Shown: positions 16,582 to 25,078, numbered from the stretch's first letter. The stretch is 64,000 nucleotides of DNA from Lachnospiraceae bacterium (GCA_022652545.1 JALCRM010000002.1:62001-126000); one strand, 5' to 3'. Notes: generated by a model from the sequence alone, not told the origin. Translations and numbers: made by a program.

Positions 16582-18866
16582 GCGGAGTTGACTGGATCAC
16601 GATCCCGCGGAGCGAGATCGAACGGTGCGGCATACTGGACGGTGATATGACCGGCCGGTTTGCCTGTTTTGTCAAATGCTTTGAAGCGGAGGCGGGCACA
16701 GGGCTGACGGTAAAAATTTCGGCGAACAGCCGCTACCGGCTGTTTGTCAACGGAATCTCCGCCTGCACCGGACCGGCAAAAGGCAATCTGAACCGCTGGT
16801 ATTACGAGACGGCGGATCTTTCCCGGCTGCTGAAGAACGGCACGAATGTACTTGCCGTGCAGGTGCTGTACCAGGAAAGACACGATACAGATATGCAAAG
16901 TGAACGTGCGCCGATCTTCGGCGTGATCAGCCCGGCGGTCGGCCATCGGCTCTTTGTGGAAGGCGAAGCTGTGGCGCCCTCCGGGAAGAGAACAGATCTC
17001 AGCACCGGTGCAGCGGACTGGAAATGCAGGCTGGAATCCGGATATTATCTTGTTTCGGCCGAATCCACGAGCCTTCTCGGCGCCATAATCGAACGGTTTC
17101 ATGTGGATGACGTCATCCGCTCGGAATATAAAACGGATCCGGCTGTTTCGCGCGACTGGGTGACAGCCGCTGTTACAGAGCCGGTCATTCCGGACCGGAC
17201 CATGAGCAGTTACGGGCTCCTTCAGACATTTCCGCTTCGCGAACGGGATATTCCCCTGCTGTCCGAGCAGGAAGAGTCATTTGCGAGAGAACTCACCGGT
17301 ACCTCCTGCCTGCGGACAGGATCAATTTACGCTCTTCCGGGAGAAAAGACGGAAGTGATCCTGGACATCGGATTTGTAAAAAATACATACCCGGAATTTC
17401 AGATTCCCGCAGGTCATGGGACGATCCGGTTCACCTGGTTTGAAAAGTTTACCAGGGAAGGAGAAGAACTGGAAAGGGATGACTGTGCCCACGGAGAGAT
17501 CGGCGGATATTCCGACCTTGTTACGATGGGAGACCATGCCTATACCTTTGAGCCGTTCTGGGTCAGGACTTTCCGTTTCCTGCGGATCACGATCGCATCG
17601 GAGGAGGCCATGCAGCTGCCTTTGCCGGAGATCAGGCGTGTTGTCTATCCGCTGGAGATCGTTTCCGATGTGACTTCTTCGGAAGCCTGGGTCGGGAAGA
17701 TCTATCAGATGGGTGTCCGCACACTGCAGGGATGTATGCTGGAGACCTACATGGACTGCCCGTTTTACGAACAGCTGCAGTATCCGATGGATACCAGACT
17801 GCAGATGCTTTTTACCTACTGCCTTTCCGGGGACCATCGTCTGGCGGCAAAAGCGCTGGAAGACATGCATGATTCGATCTTTCCGAACGGTCTGGTCCCG
17901 GGACGGACGCCGGCCTGTGTACCGCAGATCATTTCGACTTTTTCCCTGTATTACATTTTCGCCTTATGGGAATATTATGAAAATACAGGGGAACTTGCGA
18001 TCCTCAGGAAATACCGCGGCGATCCGGACCGTATTCTTGATTATTATGACAGCAGGATCGGTTCGGATGGCCTGGTCGGCTGGCCGGGATTCTGGCCTTT
18101 TGTAGACTGGCAGAAGGAGTGGGCGGATCGTTTCGGCGTTCCCACGGGCAGACAGGACGGCCCCTCGTCGATCATTAATCTCATGTACGGGTATGCCCTG
18201 CTGACGGCGGCAAAAATAGCGGATACGGTCGGGCGTCCTTTTCTTGCGGAGGAATACAGAACCAGGCAGAAAGCGATCGCGGGAAAGGTCAGGGAATACT
18301 TCCGGGATGACGGGGAAGGACTGTACAGGGACAGACAGGATGCTGCGGCGTTTTCGGAGCATGCGCAGAGCTGGGCCGTACTGAACGGATTGGAAACGGG
18401 AAGCAGTGCCGCTGCGCTGATGAGGAGAGCCGCTGAAAAGAAAGGTATCATACCGGTTTCTTTTTCCACTTCCTACGAGTTTTTCAGGGCAAACGAAACA
18501 GCGGGCACGTATGAGTTAACGAAGAAGCAGATGGATAAGTGGATCCGGCTGATCGACCTGCACTGCGGCACCTGTCCGGAAGAACCGCTGCATGCAAGGA
18601 GCGACTGTCATGCCTGGAGTGCCCTGCCGGTTTATGAATTTCTGCGCGGCATGACGGGGATCCGACCGCTGGATCCGGAATGGAAGAGGATCCGTGTGAC
18701 GCCGCATCTCGATTATGTGAAGGATCTTTCCGGACACCTGTATTCACCGAAGGGGATCATTTCGTTCCGGTTCGTGAAAACGGCGGACGGGTCTGTGAAG
18801 AAGGAACTTTCACTGCCGCAGGGAATGGCCCTGGACGAAGAACAGACCTGCCGAACGGAAACCTGA
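16578..18866 (+). CDS. Alpha-L-rhamnosidase-like glycoside hydrolase (GH78 type)
   Basis: 762 residues, no signal peptide. The N-terminus is a beta-sandwich typical of rhamnosidases (RYRLFVNGISACTGPAKG... then NVLAVQV). The catalytic (alpha/alpha)6 barrel carries DCPFYEQLQYPMDTR with D393, E398 and D405 in the D-x4-E-x6-D spacing of GH78 active sites. Near the end, CPEEPLHARSDCHAWSA supplies a Glu (~668) before the HAWSA motif, and a C-terminal beta domain follows (IRVTPHLDYVKDLSG). It should release terminal L-rhamnose from an imported glycoside. A related family with the same fold but another sugar cannot be excluded. Confidence 0.87.
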   Translation: MSGVDWITIPRSEIERCGILDGDMTGRFACFVKCFEAEAGTGLTVKISANSRYRLFVNGISACTGPAKGNLNRWYYETADLSRLLKNGTNVLAVQVLYQERHDTDMQSERAPIFGVISPAVGHRLFVEGEAVAPSGKRTDLSTGAADWKCRLESGYYLVSAESTSLLGAIIERFHVDDVIRSEYKTDPAVSRDWVTAAVTEPVIPDRTMSSYGLLQTFPLRERDIPLLSEQEESFARELTGTSCLRTGSIYALPGEKTEVILDIGFVKNTYPEFQIPAGHGTIRFTWFEKFTREGEELERDDCAHGEIGGYSDLVTMGDHAYTFEPFWVRTFRFLRITIASEEAMQLPLPEIRRVVYPLEIVSDVTSSEAWVGKIYQMGVRTLQGCMLETYMDCPFYEQLQYPMDTRLQMLFTYCLSGDHRLAAKALEDMHDSIFPNGLVPGRTPACVPQIISTFSLYYIFALWEYYENTGELAILRKYRGDPDRILDYYDSRIGSDGLVGWPGFWPFVDWQKEWADRFGVPTGRQDGPSSIINLMYGYALLTAAKIADTVGRPFLAEEYRTRQKAIAGKVREYFRDDGEGLYRDRQDAAAFSEHAQSWAVLNGLETGSSAAALMRRAAEKKGIIPVSFSTSYEFFRANETAGTYELTKKQMDKWIRLIDLHCGTCPEEPLHARSDCHAWSALPVYEFLRGMTGIRPLDPEWKRIRVTPHLDYVKDLSGHLYSPKGIISFRFVKTADGSVKKELSLPQGMALDEEQTCRTET

Positions 18867-18873
18867 TGAAAAC

Positions 18874-18965
18874 CGCAGCATCGGTGCTGATGCACCGGCT
18901 ACAACAGCGGCACGAAGTGCTGCCGATGTTCATTTCAGAGAACCTGACGGTTCTTCTCATGGAGG
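18874..18965 (+). repeat. Dispersed three-hairpin leader element, copy B
   Basis: The whole 105-bp gap before the second ene-reductase gene is essentially this element. Hairpin 1 is CGGTGC-TGAT-GCACCG (18882-18897). Hairpin 2 is CGGCAC-GAA-GTGCTG (18908-18922). Hairpin 3 is AGAACC-TGAC-GGTTCT (18939-18954). The element ends in CATGGAGG, which is the ribosome site for the ATG at 18972. It is closely similar along its length to the minus-strand copy at 24782-24877. The first hairpin keeps its stem but not its loop, which suggests selection on RNA structure. Confidence 0.75.
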
Positions 18966-18971
18966 GATAGT

Positions 18972-20963
18972 ATGAAATACGCCAATCTGTTTACCCCTGT
19001 TAAGATCGGAAAACTGGAGCTCAAGAACCGCTTTGCCATGGCACCGATGGGACCGCTTGGTCTGTCCGACTGCGAAGGCGGATTCAACCAGCGCGGCATT
19101 GATTACTACACAGCGCGTGCGAAGGGAGGCACCGGCCTCATCATTACCGGCGTGACTTTTTCAGACTGCGAAGTGGAAAAACCAAGTTTTCCGAACTGTC
19201 CTAACTCTACCTATAATCCGGTTCAGTTTGTGCGTACCGGACGTGAGATGACGGAACGTATCCACGCTTATGGTGCAAAGATTTTCCTGCAGATGTCCGG
19301 CGGGTTCGGCCGTGTCACCATTCCCACGAATCTCGGTGAGTTCCCGCCGGTGGCACCGTCGGCAATCCCGCACCGCTGGCTTGACAAGACCTGCCGTCCG
19401 CTGACGGTGGATGAGATCCACGGGATCGTAAAGTCCTTCGGGAAAGGCGCATACAATGCAAAACGTGCCGGTTTCGACGGTGTGGAGATCCATGCAGTGC
19501 ATGAAGGCTATCTGATCGATCAGTTTGCCATCTCCATGTTCAACCGGAGGACAGACGAGTACGGAGGATCCCTGGAGAACCGGCTGCGTTTTGCCAGAGA
19601 GATCCTGGAAGAGATCAAAAAGACCTGCGGGCCGGACTTTCCTGTCGCTCTTCGCTACAGTGTAAAGAGTATGATCAAGGACTGGCGGGAAGGCGCACTG
19701 CCCGGAGAAGAATTCGAAGAGAAAGGCAGGGACACGGCGGAGGGCATCGAGGCGGCAAAGCTGCTGGTGAGTTATGGCTACGATGCTCTCGATGTGGATG
19801 CCGGGACCTATGATGCCTGGTGGTGGAATCATCCGCCGATGTATCAGGAAAAAGGACTGTACAGGCCTTTCTGCAGACTGATGAAGGAGACCGTGGATGT
19901 CCCGGTTCTCTGTGCGGGGAGAATGGATGATCCTGCCATGTCTTCGGCAGCAATTGAAGACGGCACCTGCGACATCGTCAGTCTCGGAAGACCGCTCCTC
20001 GCAGACCCGGATTATGTGAATAAACTCCGCGCGGGAAGAACGGAAGAGATCCGTCCGTGCCTCTCCTGCCAGGAAGGCTGCATGGGCCGGATCCAGGAGT
20101 ATTCCATGATCAACTGCGCGGTCAATCCGCAGGCAGCGCGGGAGAGAGCGTATGCCTATAATCCTGTTTTGAAAGCGAAGAAGGTTCTGGTCATCGGCGG
20201 CGGTGTCGCGGGCTGCGAAGCGGCCCGAGTCCTTGCGGAGCGCGGGCACAAGCCGGTTCTCTTCGAACAGTCGGATCACCTTGGCGGCAATCTGATACCG
20301 GGAGGTGCGCCGGACTTTAAGGAAGACGACCGGAAGCTGGCGAAGTGGTATGAAACGGAATTGAAAAAGCTGGACGTCCCGGTCACCTTCCGGCATGCGG
20401 TGACGGCGGAAGAAGTCCGGAACGGCGGCTATGATGCCGTGATCGCCGCGACCGGTTCTACACCGAAGATGTTCTCGCTCGGGGACGACGTCCGTACGTA
20501 TTCGGCGTCGCAGGTCCTGCTGAAGGAGAAAGACTGCGGGCAGAAAACCGTCATTGTCGGCGGAGGCCTGGTCGGCTGTGAACTGGCACTTTGGCTTGCA
20601 CAGCAGGGAAAGAAGGTAACGATCATCGAGGCACTGGATAAACTGCTGGCTTTGAACGGACCGCTGTGCTCCGCAAATAAGGATATGCTGCTGCGCCTGA
20701 TCCCTTATAATGGGATCGAAGTCATCACGGGAGCGAAGGTCAAAGGCTACGCAGACGGCGCCGTTACGGCCGAAACGGCAGAGGGGACAAAACAGATCCC
20801 GGCAGACAGTGTCATTCTGTCTGTTGGGTACCGGGAAAACAACAGCCTCTATCATGCGATCGAAAATGACGTTCCGGAAGCTTATCTGCTGGGAGATGCC
20901 AAAAAGGTCGCCAATATCATGTATGCTGTATGGGACGCTTTTGAGGTCGCCAATAACATCTGA
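18972..20963 (+). CDS. Old-yellow-enzyme-type ene-reductase with Fe-S and FAD/NAD domains (2)
   Basis: 663 residues with the same architecture as the first ene-reductase but clearly diverged. The FMN barrel (~1-370) has HAVHEGYL and FNRRTDEYGGSLENR. The Fe-S motif is CLSCQEGC...NCAVNP. FAD and NAD motifs are VLVIGGGVAG and TVIVGGGLVG. An extra segment near residues 230-290 (around DWREGALPGEEFEEKGRD) distinguishes it from the first copy. The ribosome site GGAGG comes from the repeat element. Two non-identical ene-reductases in one glycoside operon suggest successive or alternative reductions. Confidence 0.92.
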   Translation: MKYANLFTPVKIGKLELKNRFAMAPMGPLGLSDCEGGFNQRGIDYYTARAKGGTGLIITGVTFSDCEVEKPSFPNCPNSTYNPVQFVRTGREMTERIHAYGAKIFLQMSGGFGRVTIPTNLGEFPPVAPSAIPHRWLDKTCRPLTVDEIHGIVKSFGKGAYNAKRAGFDGVEIHAVHEGYLIDQFAISMFNRRTDEYGGSLENRLRFAREILEEIKKTCGPDFPVALRYSVKSMIKDWREGALPGEEFEEKGRDTAEGIEAAKLLVSYGYDALDVDAGTYDAWWWNHPPMYQEKGLYRPFCRLMKETVDVPVLCAGRMDDPAMSSAAIEDGTCDIVSLGRPLLADPDYVNKLRAGRTEEIRPCLSCQEGCMGRIQEYSMINCAVNPQAARERAYAYNPVLKAKKVLVIGGGVAGCEAARVLAERGHKPVLFEQSDHLGGNLIPGGAPDFKEDDRKLAKWYETELKKLDVPVTFRHAVTAEEVRNGGYDAVIAATGSTPKMFSLGDDVRTYSASQVLLKEKDCGQKTVIVGGGLVGCELALWLAQQGKKVTIIEALDKLLALNGPLCSANKDMLLRLIPYNGIEVITGAKVKGYADGAVTAETAEGTKQIPADSVILSVGYRENNSLYHAIENDVPEAYLLGDAKKVANIMYAVWDAFEVANNI

Positions 20964-20986
20964 CAGATATCGTCTGTCAGAAGGAG
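20960..20986 (+). other. Hairpin overlapping the stop codon and abutting the next ribosome site
   Basis: CTGACAGA (20960-20967) pairs with TCTGTCAG (20973-20980) over a 5-nt loop. The stem includes the upstream TGA, and AAGGAG (20981-20986), the ribosome site for the ATG at 20993, follows without a gap. Confidence 0.6.
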
Positions 20987-20992
20987 AAGAAT

Positions 20993-22657
20993 ATGAAAGC
21001 ATACCAGACTTTTGAATTAACGATCTACGGACCGGCATTGGCGGAAAGTTATGCGCAGATCGATCTTTCCGCCGAATTCACAAATGAGGATGTGACGGTT
21101 GCGGTCAGGGGCTTCTACGACGGCGAAGAAACCGGAGAGCAGGGCAGACGCGGCGTTTATAAAGTGCGTTTCCTGCCGGAGAAAACCGGCCTGTGGAAAT
21201 GGAAAGTGAGCGGTGTCGTAACCGCTTCGGGAGAAGAACTGTGCGAAAAAGCACCGGAGAGTTCCCACGGTCCGGTACATGCGGAAGATACACACTTTGT
21301 CTTTTCGGATGGCAGCCGGTATCTTCCCTTCGGAACGACAGTCTATGCGCTGGCAAACCAGGACGATGCACTTGTCTCCGAAACGATTGCCAGTATGAAA
21401 CAGTCACCGTTCAATAAAGTCCGGATGTGTGTTTTCCCGAAGCATTACAACTACAATCATAACGAACCTCCGTACTACGCGTTCCGGAAAATAGACGGTA
21501 CGGATGCTGCGGAAACCGGGTTTTCCGAAGGCGACGGCAGCCAGTGGGATGTGACTGCGCCGGATATCCGTTTCTGGAAACGTTTTGAAAAGATATGCAG
21601 TGAAATGATGGAAGCAGGGATCCAGATCGACCTGATCCTGTTCCATCCGTATGACAGGTGGGGCTTTTCGCGGCTTTCCACAGCGGACTGTCTGATCTAC
21701 CTGGATTATCTGCTTCGACGTTTTTCGGCTTATCCGGGCTTCTGGTGGAGCATGGCCAACGAATACGACCTGATGGATAAACGCACGGAGGAAGACTGGC
21801 GGACCTTCGGTACATTCCTGCAGGAGAATGATCCGTACCGCCATCTGCTGAGCAATCACAACTGTTTCCAGACCTATGATTTTTCGGAGCCCTACATCAC
21901 ACACTGCTGTATCCAGAGCTCCTGGACGAAGAGGGCAGCGCAGTATATCACCCGTTATGGCAAACCGGTGATCTATGATGAAATGCGGTATGAAGGGAAC
22001 CTGGAAGAGCAGTGGGGCAACATATCCGCATTCGAACTGGTAGACCGGTTCTGGACGGTATGCGCGCAGGGGGCCTATGGTACGCACGGAGAGACATTCC
22101 TGCGGGACGATGAGATCGTGTGGTGGGCCCGCGGAGGTAAACTGACCGGTGAGAGTCCGGTGCGCATTGCATGGCTGAAGGATTTCCTTTACAGTCTGCC
22201 CGGGACCCTGACACCGATCCCCGGCATGTGGGACAGAATGACCGCGCCGGATACGGAGAATGAGAAAAACAGAAAGCAGATGATCGCAGCGGCACCGGAG
22301 GCGACCCGCCCGTTTATCAGCCGCATTCTTTCGCTTTCCGCGATGGACAGGGAACTCTTTGCGCTGAACGAAAGTCTGGCAGCAGGGCAGGTCGGAGAGC
22401 AGTGCCGTCTGTATTATTATGGCCGTCAGTGCCCCGGCAGAGTGACACTGTCATTGCCGTGCGGTAAAAAATACAAAGTGGAAATTCTGGATGTCTGGAA
22501 TATGACAAGAGAAACCGTATACAGGGAGACAGAAGCTGAAAAGCCGGAAGGGGAGCAGCATGGACTTTCAGCAGATCCTTCGGAGTTCGGCCGCCTGGTG
22601 GTTCCGATGCCCGGCAGGGAAGGCATGGCGGTGCTGGCAACGGCACTGCAACAGTGA
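20993..22657 (+). CDS. DUF5060/DUF4038-like glycoside hydrolase (GH140-related)
   Basis: 554 residues, no signal peptide. Residues ~1-95 form a DUF5060-like beta-sandwich. Residues ~100-420 are a TIM-barrel of the DUF4038/apiosidase-like group with candidate acid/base E257 in SMANEYD and nucleophile E330 in IYDEMRYEGN. The last ~100 residues are a small beta domain resembling DUF5605. It is the last gene of the operon, 29 bp after the ene-reductase, and ends at a strong hairpin. It probably removes another sugar of the same imported substrate; the linkage is not predictable. Confidence 0.78.
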   Translation: MKAYQTFELTIYGPALAESYAQIDLSAEFTNEDVTVAVRGFYDGEETGEQGRRGVYKVRFLPEKTGLWKWKVSGVVTASGEELCEKAPESSHGPVHAEDTHFVFSDGSRYLPFGTTVYALANQDDALVSETIASMKQSPFNKVRMCVFPKHYNYNHNEPPYYAFRKIDGTDAAETGFSEGDGSQWDVTAPDIRFWKRFEKICSEMMEAGIQIDLILFHPYDRWGFSRLSTADCLIYLDYLLRRFSAYPGFWWSMANEYDLMDKRTEEDWRTFGTFLQENDPYRHLLSNHNCFQTYDFSEPYITHCCIQSSWTKRAAQYITRYGKPVIYDEMRYEGNLEEQWGNISAFELVDRFWTVCAQGAYGTHGETFLRDDEIVWWARGGKLTGESPVRIAWLKDFLYSLPGTLTPIPGMWDRMTAPDTENEKNRKQMIAAAPEATRPFISRILSLSAMDRELFALNESLAAGQVGEQCRLYYYGRQCPGRVTLSLPCGKKYKVEILDVWNMTRETVYRETEAEKPEGEQHGLSADPSEFGRLVVPMPGREGMAVLATALQQ

Positions 22658-22683
22658 AGAAAGACTTCCGCGACTAAATGATC

Positions 22684-22717
22684 CCGAGATCCGGGTCAAT
22701 TTCCACCCGGATCTCGG
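22684..22717 (+). terminator. Operon-end terminator hairpin
   Basis: A 13-bp perfect stem, CCGAGATCCGGGT (22684-22696) with its complement (22705-22717), and an 8-nt loop. The T-tract after it is weak. It lies 26 bp after the last gene of the glycoside operon and converges on the MATE gene. Confidence 0.75.
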
Positions 22718-23006
22718 ACATCTTCTTTACCAGGCAAAAGTATGTCGAGAAAATATCTCTTTCGATTTCCTTTTCTGCAGTTTTCTTTTCTTCTTCTCTT
22801 TTTCTGAACCCGCTGCTTATATCAATGATCATTTGTTTTTCCTCTTTTATAACAACTATAACATTTATGTAAATGCCGGAAAATCCGCCCGGCTTGACGG
22901 ATGAGGCGCATGATCATTGATAAATGTTAAGAAACAGAATATGCAGACTGATACGTTGGATGCTGAATAACGGTCACCGGCAATACGAATTTCTGGTCCT
23001 GTGTGA
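22718..23006. other. Convergent intergenic spacer, nothing recognised
   Basis: With the terminator this makes a 349-bp gap between convergent genes. It is AT-rich, has no credible gene on either strand, and I see no clear terminator for the MATE gene. Confidence 0.5.
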
Positions 23007-24332
23007 TCAGTAACCGTATTTTCTGCGTTTGCCGATCAGGAAGGCCACTGTTAGCGTGTCTGCCATCACTTCTGCCGCCACCGTGGAATACCAGATCCCG
23101 TCGACGCCCCATATCTGCGGCAGGATCAGGATCGCGGCAGTCTCAAAGACAAGCGTCCGCATAAAGGAAATGATCGCTGAGGTCAGTCCGTCGTTCAGTG
23201 CGGTAAAAAATGAGGAACCGTAGATTGCCAGCCCGGAAAACAGGAAGCAGAACGAATATATGGAAAAGGCGTGCAGTGTGAGTTTCATGAGCTCCGCATC
23301 GTACCCGACGAACATGAGCGTCAGCGGTTTTGCCAGCAGCAGTGCGGAAACCAGCATACAGACAGAAAAAGTCACGATGATCCCGAGGCTTTTCTTCAGG
23401 ATCCCTTTCAGTTCGGCGTGGTTCTGCGCCCCGAAATCATAACCGATGACGGGCGCCGTGCCGATGGAAAATCCGATGAACACCGCGAGAAATATCATGT
23501 TGACATACATCAGTACGCCGTAGGCCGCTACACCGTTCTGACCGGCATATTTCAGGAGCTGGACATTAAAGAGCATACCGACCAGCGACATGGAAATATT
23601 GCTCATGACTTCGGAAGAGCCGTTTGCACAGATACGCGCAATTGCCTGCAGGCTGAAGGTGGGCCGGGAAAGGCGCAGGGTACTGGGATTGTCACGCAAA
23701 AAGTAGAGTACGGGCAGAAGTCCGCCGATCATTTCGCTGAGCGACGTCGCCACCCCGGCACCGACGATCCCCCACCTGAATACGCCTACGAAAAGGGCAT
23801 CGAGGACAATATTTGTCATACCGGCTGCGGCAGTGACATACAGTCCGAGTTTCGGCTTTTCCGCTGTTACGAACAGGGTCTGGAACTCATATTGCAGAAA
23901 CAGAAGCGGGATCGCGGGGATAACGCACCGGGCATAAAGAAGGCAGTTGTCAAGCAGTGTGCCATCGGCGCCGAGCAGCGAAAGTACGGGACGGATAATG
24001 AGAAAACCGACGACGGCGATCAGGATCCCGAAAATCACCGAAACGGCGATGAGCATGGAAAAGAGCTTGTTGGCCTTTTCCTTCTTCCCTTCACCGAGTG
24101 TCATGGAGATGAGAGCACTGCCTCCGCTGCCGAACATAAAGCCGAAACAGCCGAGGATCATGATGATCGGCATTACAAAGTTGACGGCTGTAAACGGCGC
24201 CTTGCCTGCAAAGTTTGAGACAAAGAACCCGTCTACCACGCCGTAGACAGAGGTGAACACCATCATGATGATGGAAGGGAAGGAAAAACGCAGCAGTCTT
24301 CCCGTCGTGAAATGGTCTGATAAGCGGATCAT
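23007..24332 (-). CDS. MATE-family multidrug efflux transporter
   Basis: 441 residues with about 12 TM helices. The N-terminus (FTTGRLLRFSFPSIIMMVFTSVYGVVDGFFVSN) and an internal repeat of the same pattern in the second half are typical of MATE/NorM-type antiporters. The ribosome site GGAGG lies inside the end of the marR gene, 6 bp separate the two genes, and they form one operon. It probably exports a toxic organic compound, perhaps a plant phenolic given the neighbouring glycoside operon, using an ion gradient. It is not a polysaccharide flippase by context. Confidence 0.92.
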   Translation of the reverse strand: MIRLSDHFTTGRLLRFSFPSIIMMVFTSVYGVVDGFFVSNFAGKAPFTAVNFVMPIIMILGCFGFMFGSGGSALISMTLGEGKKEKANKLFSMLIAVSVIFGILIAVVGFLIIRPVLSLLGADGTLLDNCLLYARCVIPAIPLLFLQYEFQTLFVTAEKPKLGLYVTAAAGMTNIVLDALFVGVFRWGIVGAGVATSLSEMIGGLLPVLYFLRDNPSTLRLSRPTFSLQAIARICANGSSEVMSNISMSLVGMLFNVQLLKYAGQNGVAAYGVLMYVNMIFLAVFIGFSIGTAPVIGYDFGAQNHAELKGILKKSLGIIVTFSVCMLVSALLLAKPLTLMFVGYDAELMKLTLHAFSIYSFCFLFSGLAIYGSSFFTALNDGLTSAIISFMRTLVFETAAILILPQIWGVDGIWYSTVAAEVMADTLTVAFLIGKRRKYGY

Positions 24333-24338
24333 ATCTTT

Positions 24339-24776
24339 TTACAGTTCCTCCGTCTTTTCTTTAAAGGTGTTCAGAAACCGCTCGGTCAGTTCGAGATACA
24401 GACGGATCTCCTCGCGGCTCCAGGAATCCAGGATCTCGTTCTCCGCTTTGATGAGACGGCCTGCGGTCTTTTCGGCAAAAATGTCGCCCTGTTTTGTGAG
24501 CACCACCTTTTTGGACTTGGCATCGATCGCCTCAAGGCGTACGGTCCCGTCCTTTTCCAGACCGCGGATCGAGGAATTTACAGTCTGTTTGCTCAGCCCG
24601 GTCATATGGCAGATGTCGGTCAGCTGGCAGCTTCCGCCGGACTCGCAGAGTGTATAAAGGATCTGCGAGACGCTGTCGGACAGTCCGAGTCTGCGCGAGG
24701 CAGTGTGATAGGCAGCGCTGATCTCGCCGGCAAGATGATTGAAGCGCATCATGTTCCGTGATCCTGTTGTTTTCAT
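24339..24776 (-). CDS. MarR-family transcriptional repressor
   Basis: 145 residues with a winged helix-turn-helix core (SDSVSQILYTLCESGGSCQLTDI...GLSKQTVNSSIRGLEKDGTVRL) and terminal dimerisation helices. The start ATG follows the repeat-element ribosome site. A perfect 10-bp inverted repeat spans the promoter upstream, so autorepression and control of the MATE gene are very likely. The ligand is unknown; phenolic compounds are common inducers in this family. Confidence 0.93.
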   Translation of the reverse strand: MKTTGSRNMMRFNHLAGEISAAYHTASRRLGLSDSVSQILYTLCESGGSCQLTDICHMTGLSKQTVNSSIRGLEKDGTVRLEAIDAKSKKVVLTKQGDIFAEKTAGRLIKAENEILDSWSREEIRLYLELTERFLNTFKEKTEEL

Positions 24777-24781
24777 TTACA

Positions 24782-24877
24782 CCTCCATGAGGAGAACCAG
24801 AGGTTCTCCGAAATGAACATCGGCAACACTTCGTGCCGCTGTTGCAGCCGGTGCCGTTTTAAGGCACCGATGCTGCG
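24782..24877 (-). repeat. Dispersed three-hairpin leader element, copy C1
   Basis: Read on the minus strand it closely matches copy B at 18874-18965. Hairpin 1 is CGGTGCC...GGCACCG with a 7-nt loop. Hairpin 2 is CGGCAC-GAA-GTGTTG. Hairpin 3 is GGAGAACC-TCT-GGTTCTCC. The CATGGAGG tail supplies the ribosome site of marR (ATG 24776-24774). Hairpin 1 is one base pair longer than in copy B, with a different loop. Confidence 0.75.
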
Positions 24878-24909
24878 ATTTGAAAGTGGAGCATCGGCGA
24901 CACTTTCGA

Positions 24910-24945
24910 ATTTACACCTCCATGAGGAGAACCAGAGGTTCTCCG
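24910..24945 (-). repeat. Tandem 36-bp copy (C2) of the last hairpin and ribosome site
   Basis: Bases 24910-24945 are identical to 24775-24810, covering the third hairpin, GGAGG and the first two bases of the start codon. Here the ATG is ATT, so the copy starts nothing. Between the copies lies another possible hairpin (GAAAGTG/CACTTTC, about 24879-24908). The marR leader is therefore roughly 190 nt and highly structured. Confidence 0.8.
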
Positions 24946-24968
24946 GTAATCATACGTCATAGCCAGTT

Positions 24969-24997
24969 ACAATAGTACGGAATCGTACTATTGTCAA
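24969..24997 (-). promoter_or_regulatory. marR promoter with overlapping palindromic operator
   Basis: On the minus strand TTGACA (24997-24992), a 17-nt spacer and TATTGT (24974-24969) form a sigma-70-type promoter. The inverted repeat ACAATAGTAC / GTACTATTGT (24969-24978 and 24985-24994, 6-nt centre) covers the whole spacer and the -10 box and reaches into the -35. This is the expected geometry for a MarR dimer blocking RNA polymerase. Confidence 0.85.
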
Positions 24998-25078
24998 TGC
25001 GGTTTCAGCTTTTCCGTTCAACTGTGAAATGAAAATTCCAAAAACAACTTTGCAGGTATTATCAGCGGGAATTTGAAG

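Noticed and set aside
18959-18970. Three-codon minigenes (Met-Glu-Gly, and Met-Glu-Val before marR) formed by the ATGGAGG tail of the repeat element
   Set aside because: They lack their own ribosome site and arise simply because the Shine-Dalgarno follows AT; no evidence that they are translated.
19161-21038. A 625-codon minus-strand open frame
   Set aside because: Antisense shadow of the second ene-reductase gene; composition and lack of motifs argue against a real protein.
23007-24332. MATE protein as the missing polysaccharide flippase
   Set aside because: It is in a MarR operon on the opposite strand, outside the glycan locus, and its sequence is of the multidrug type.
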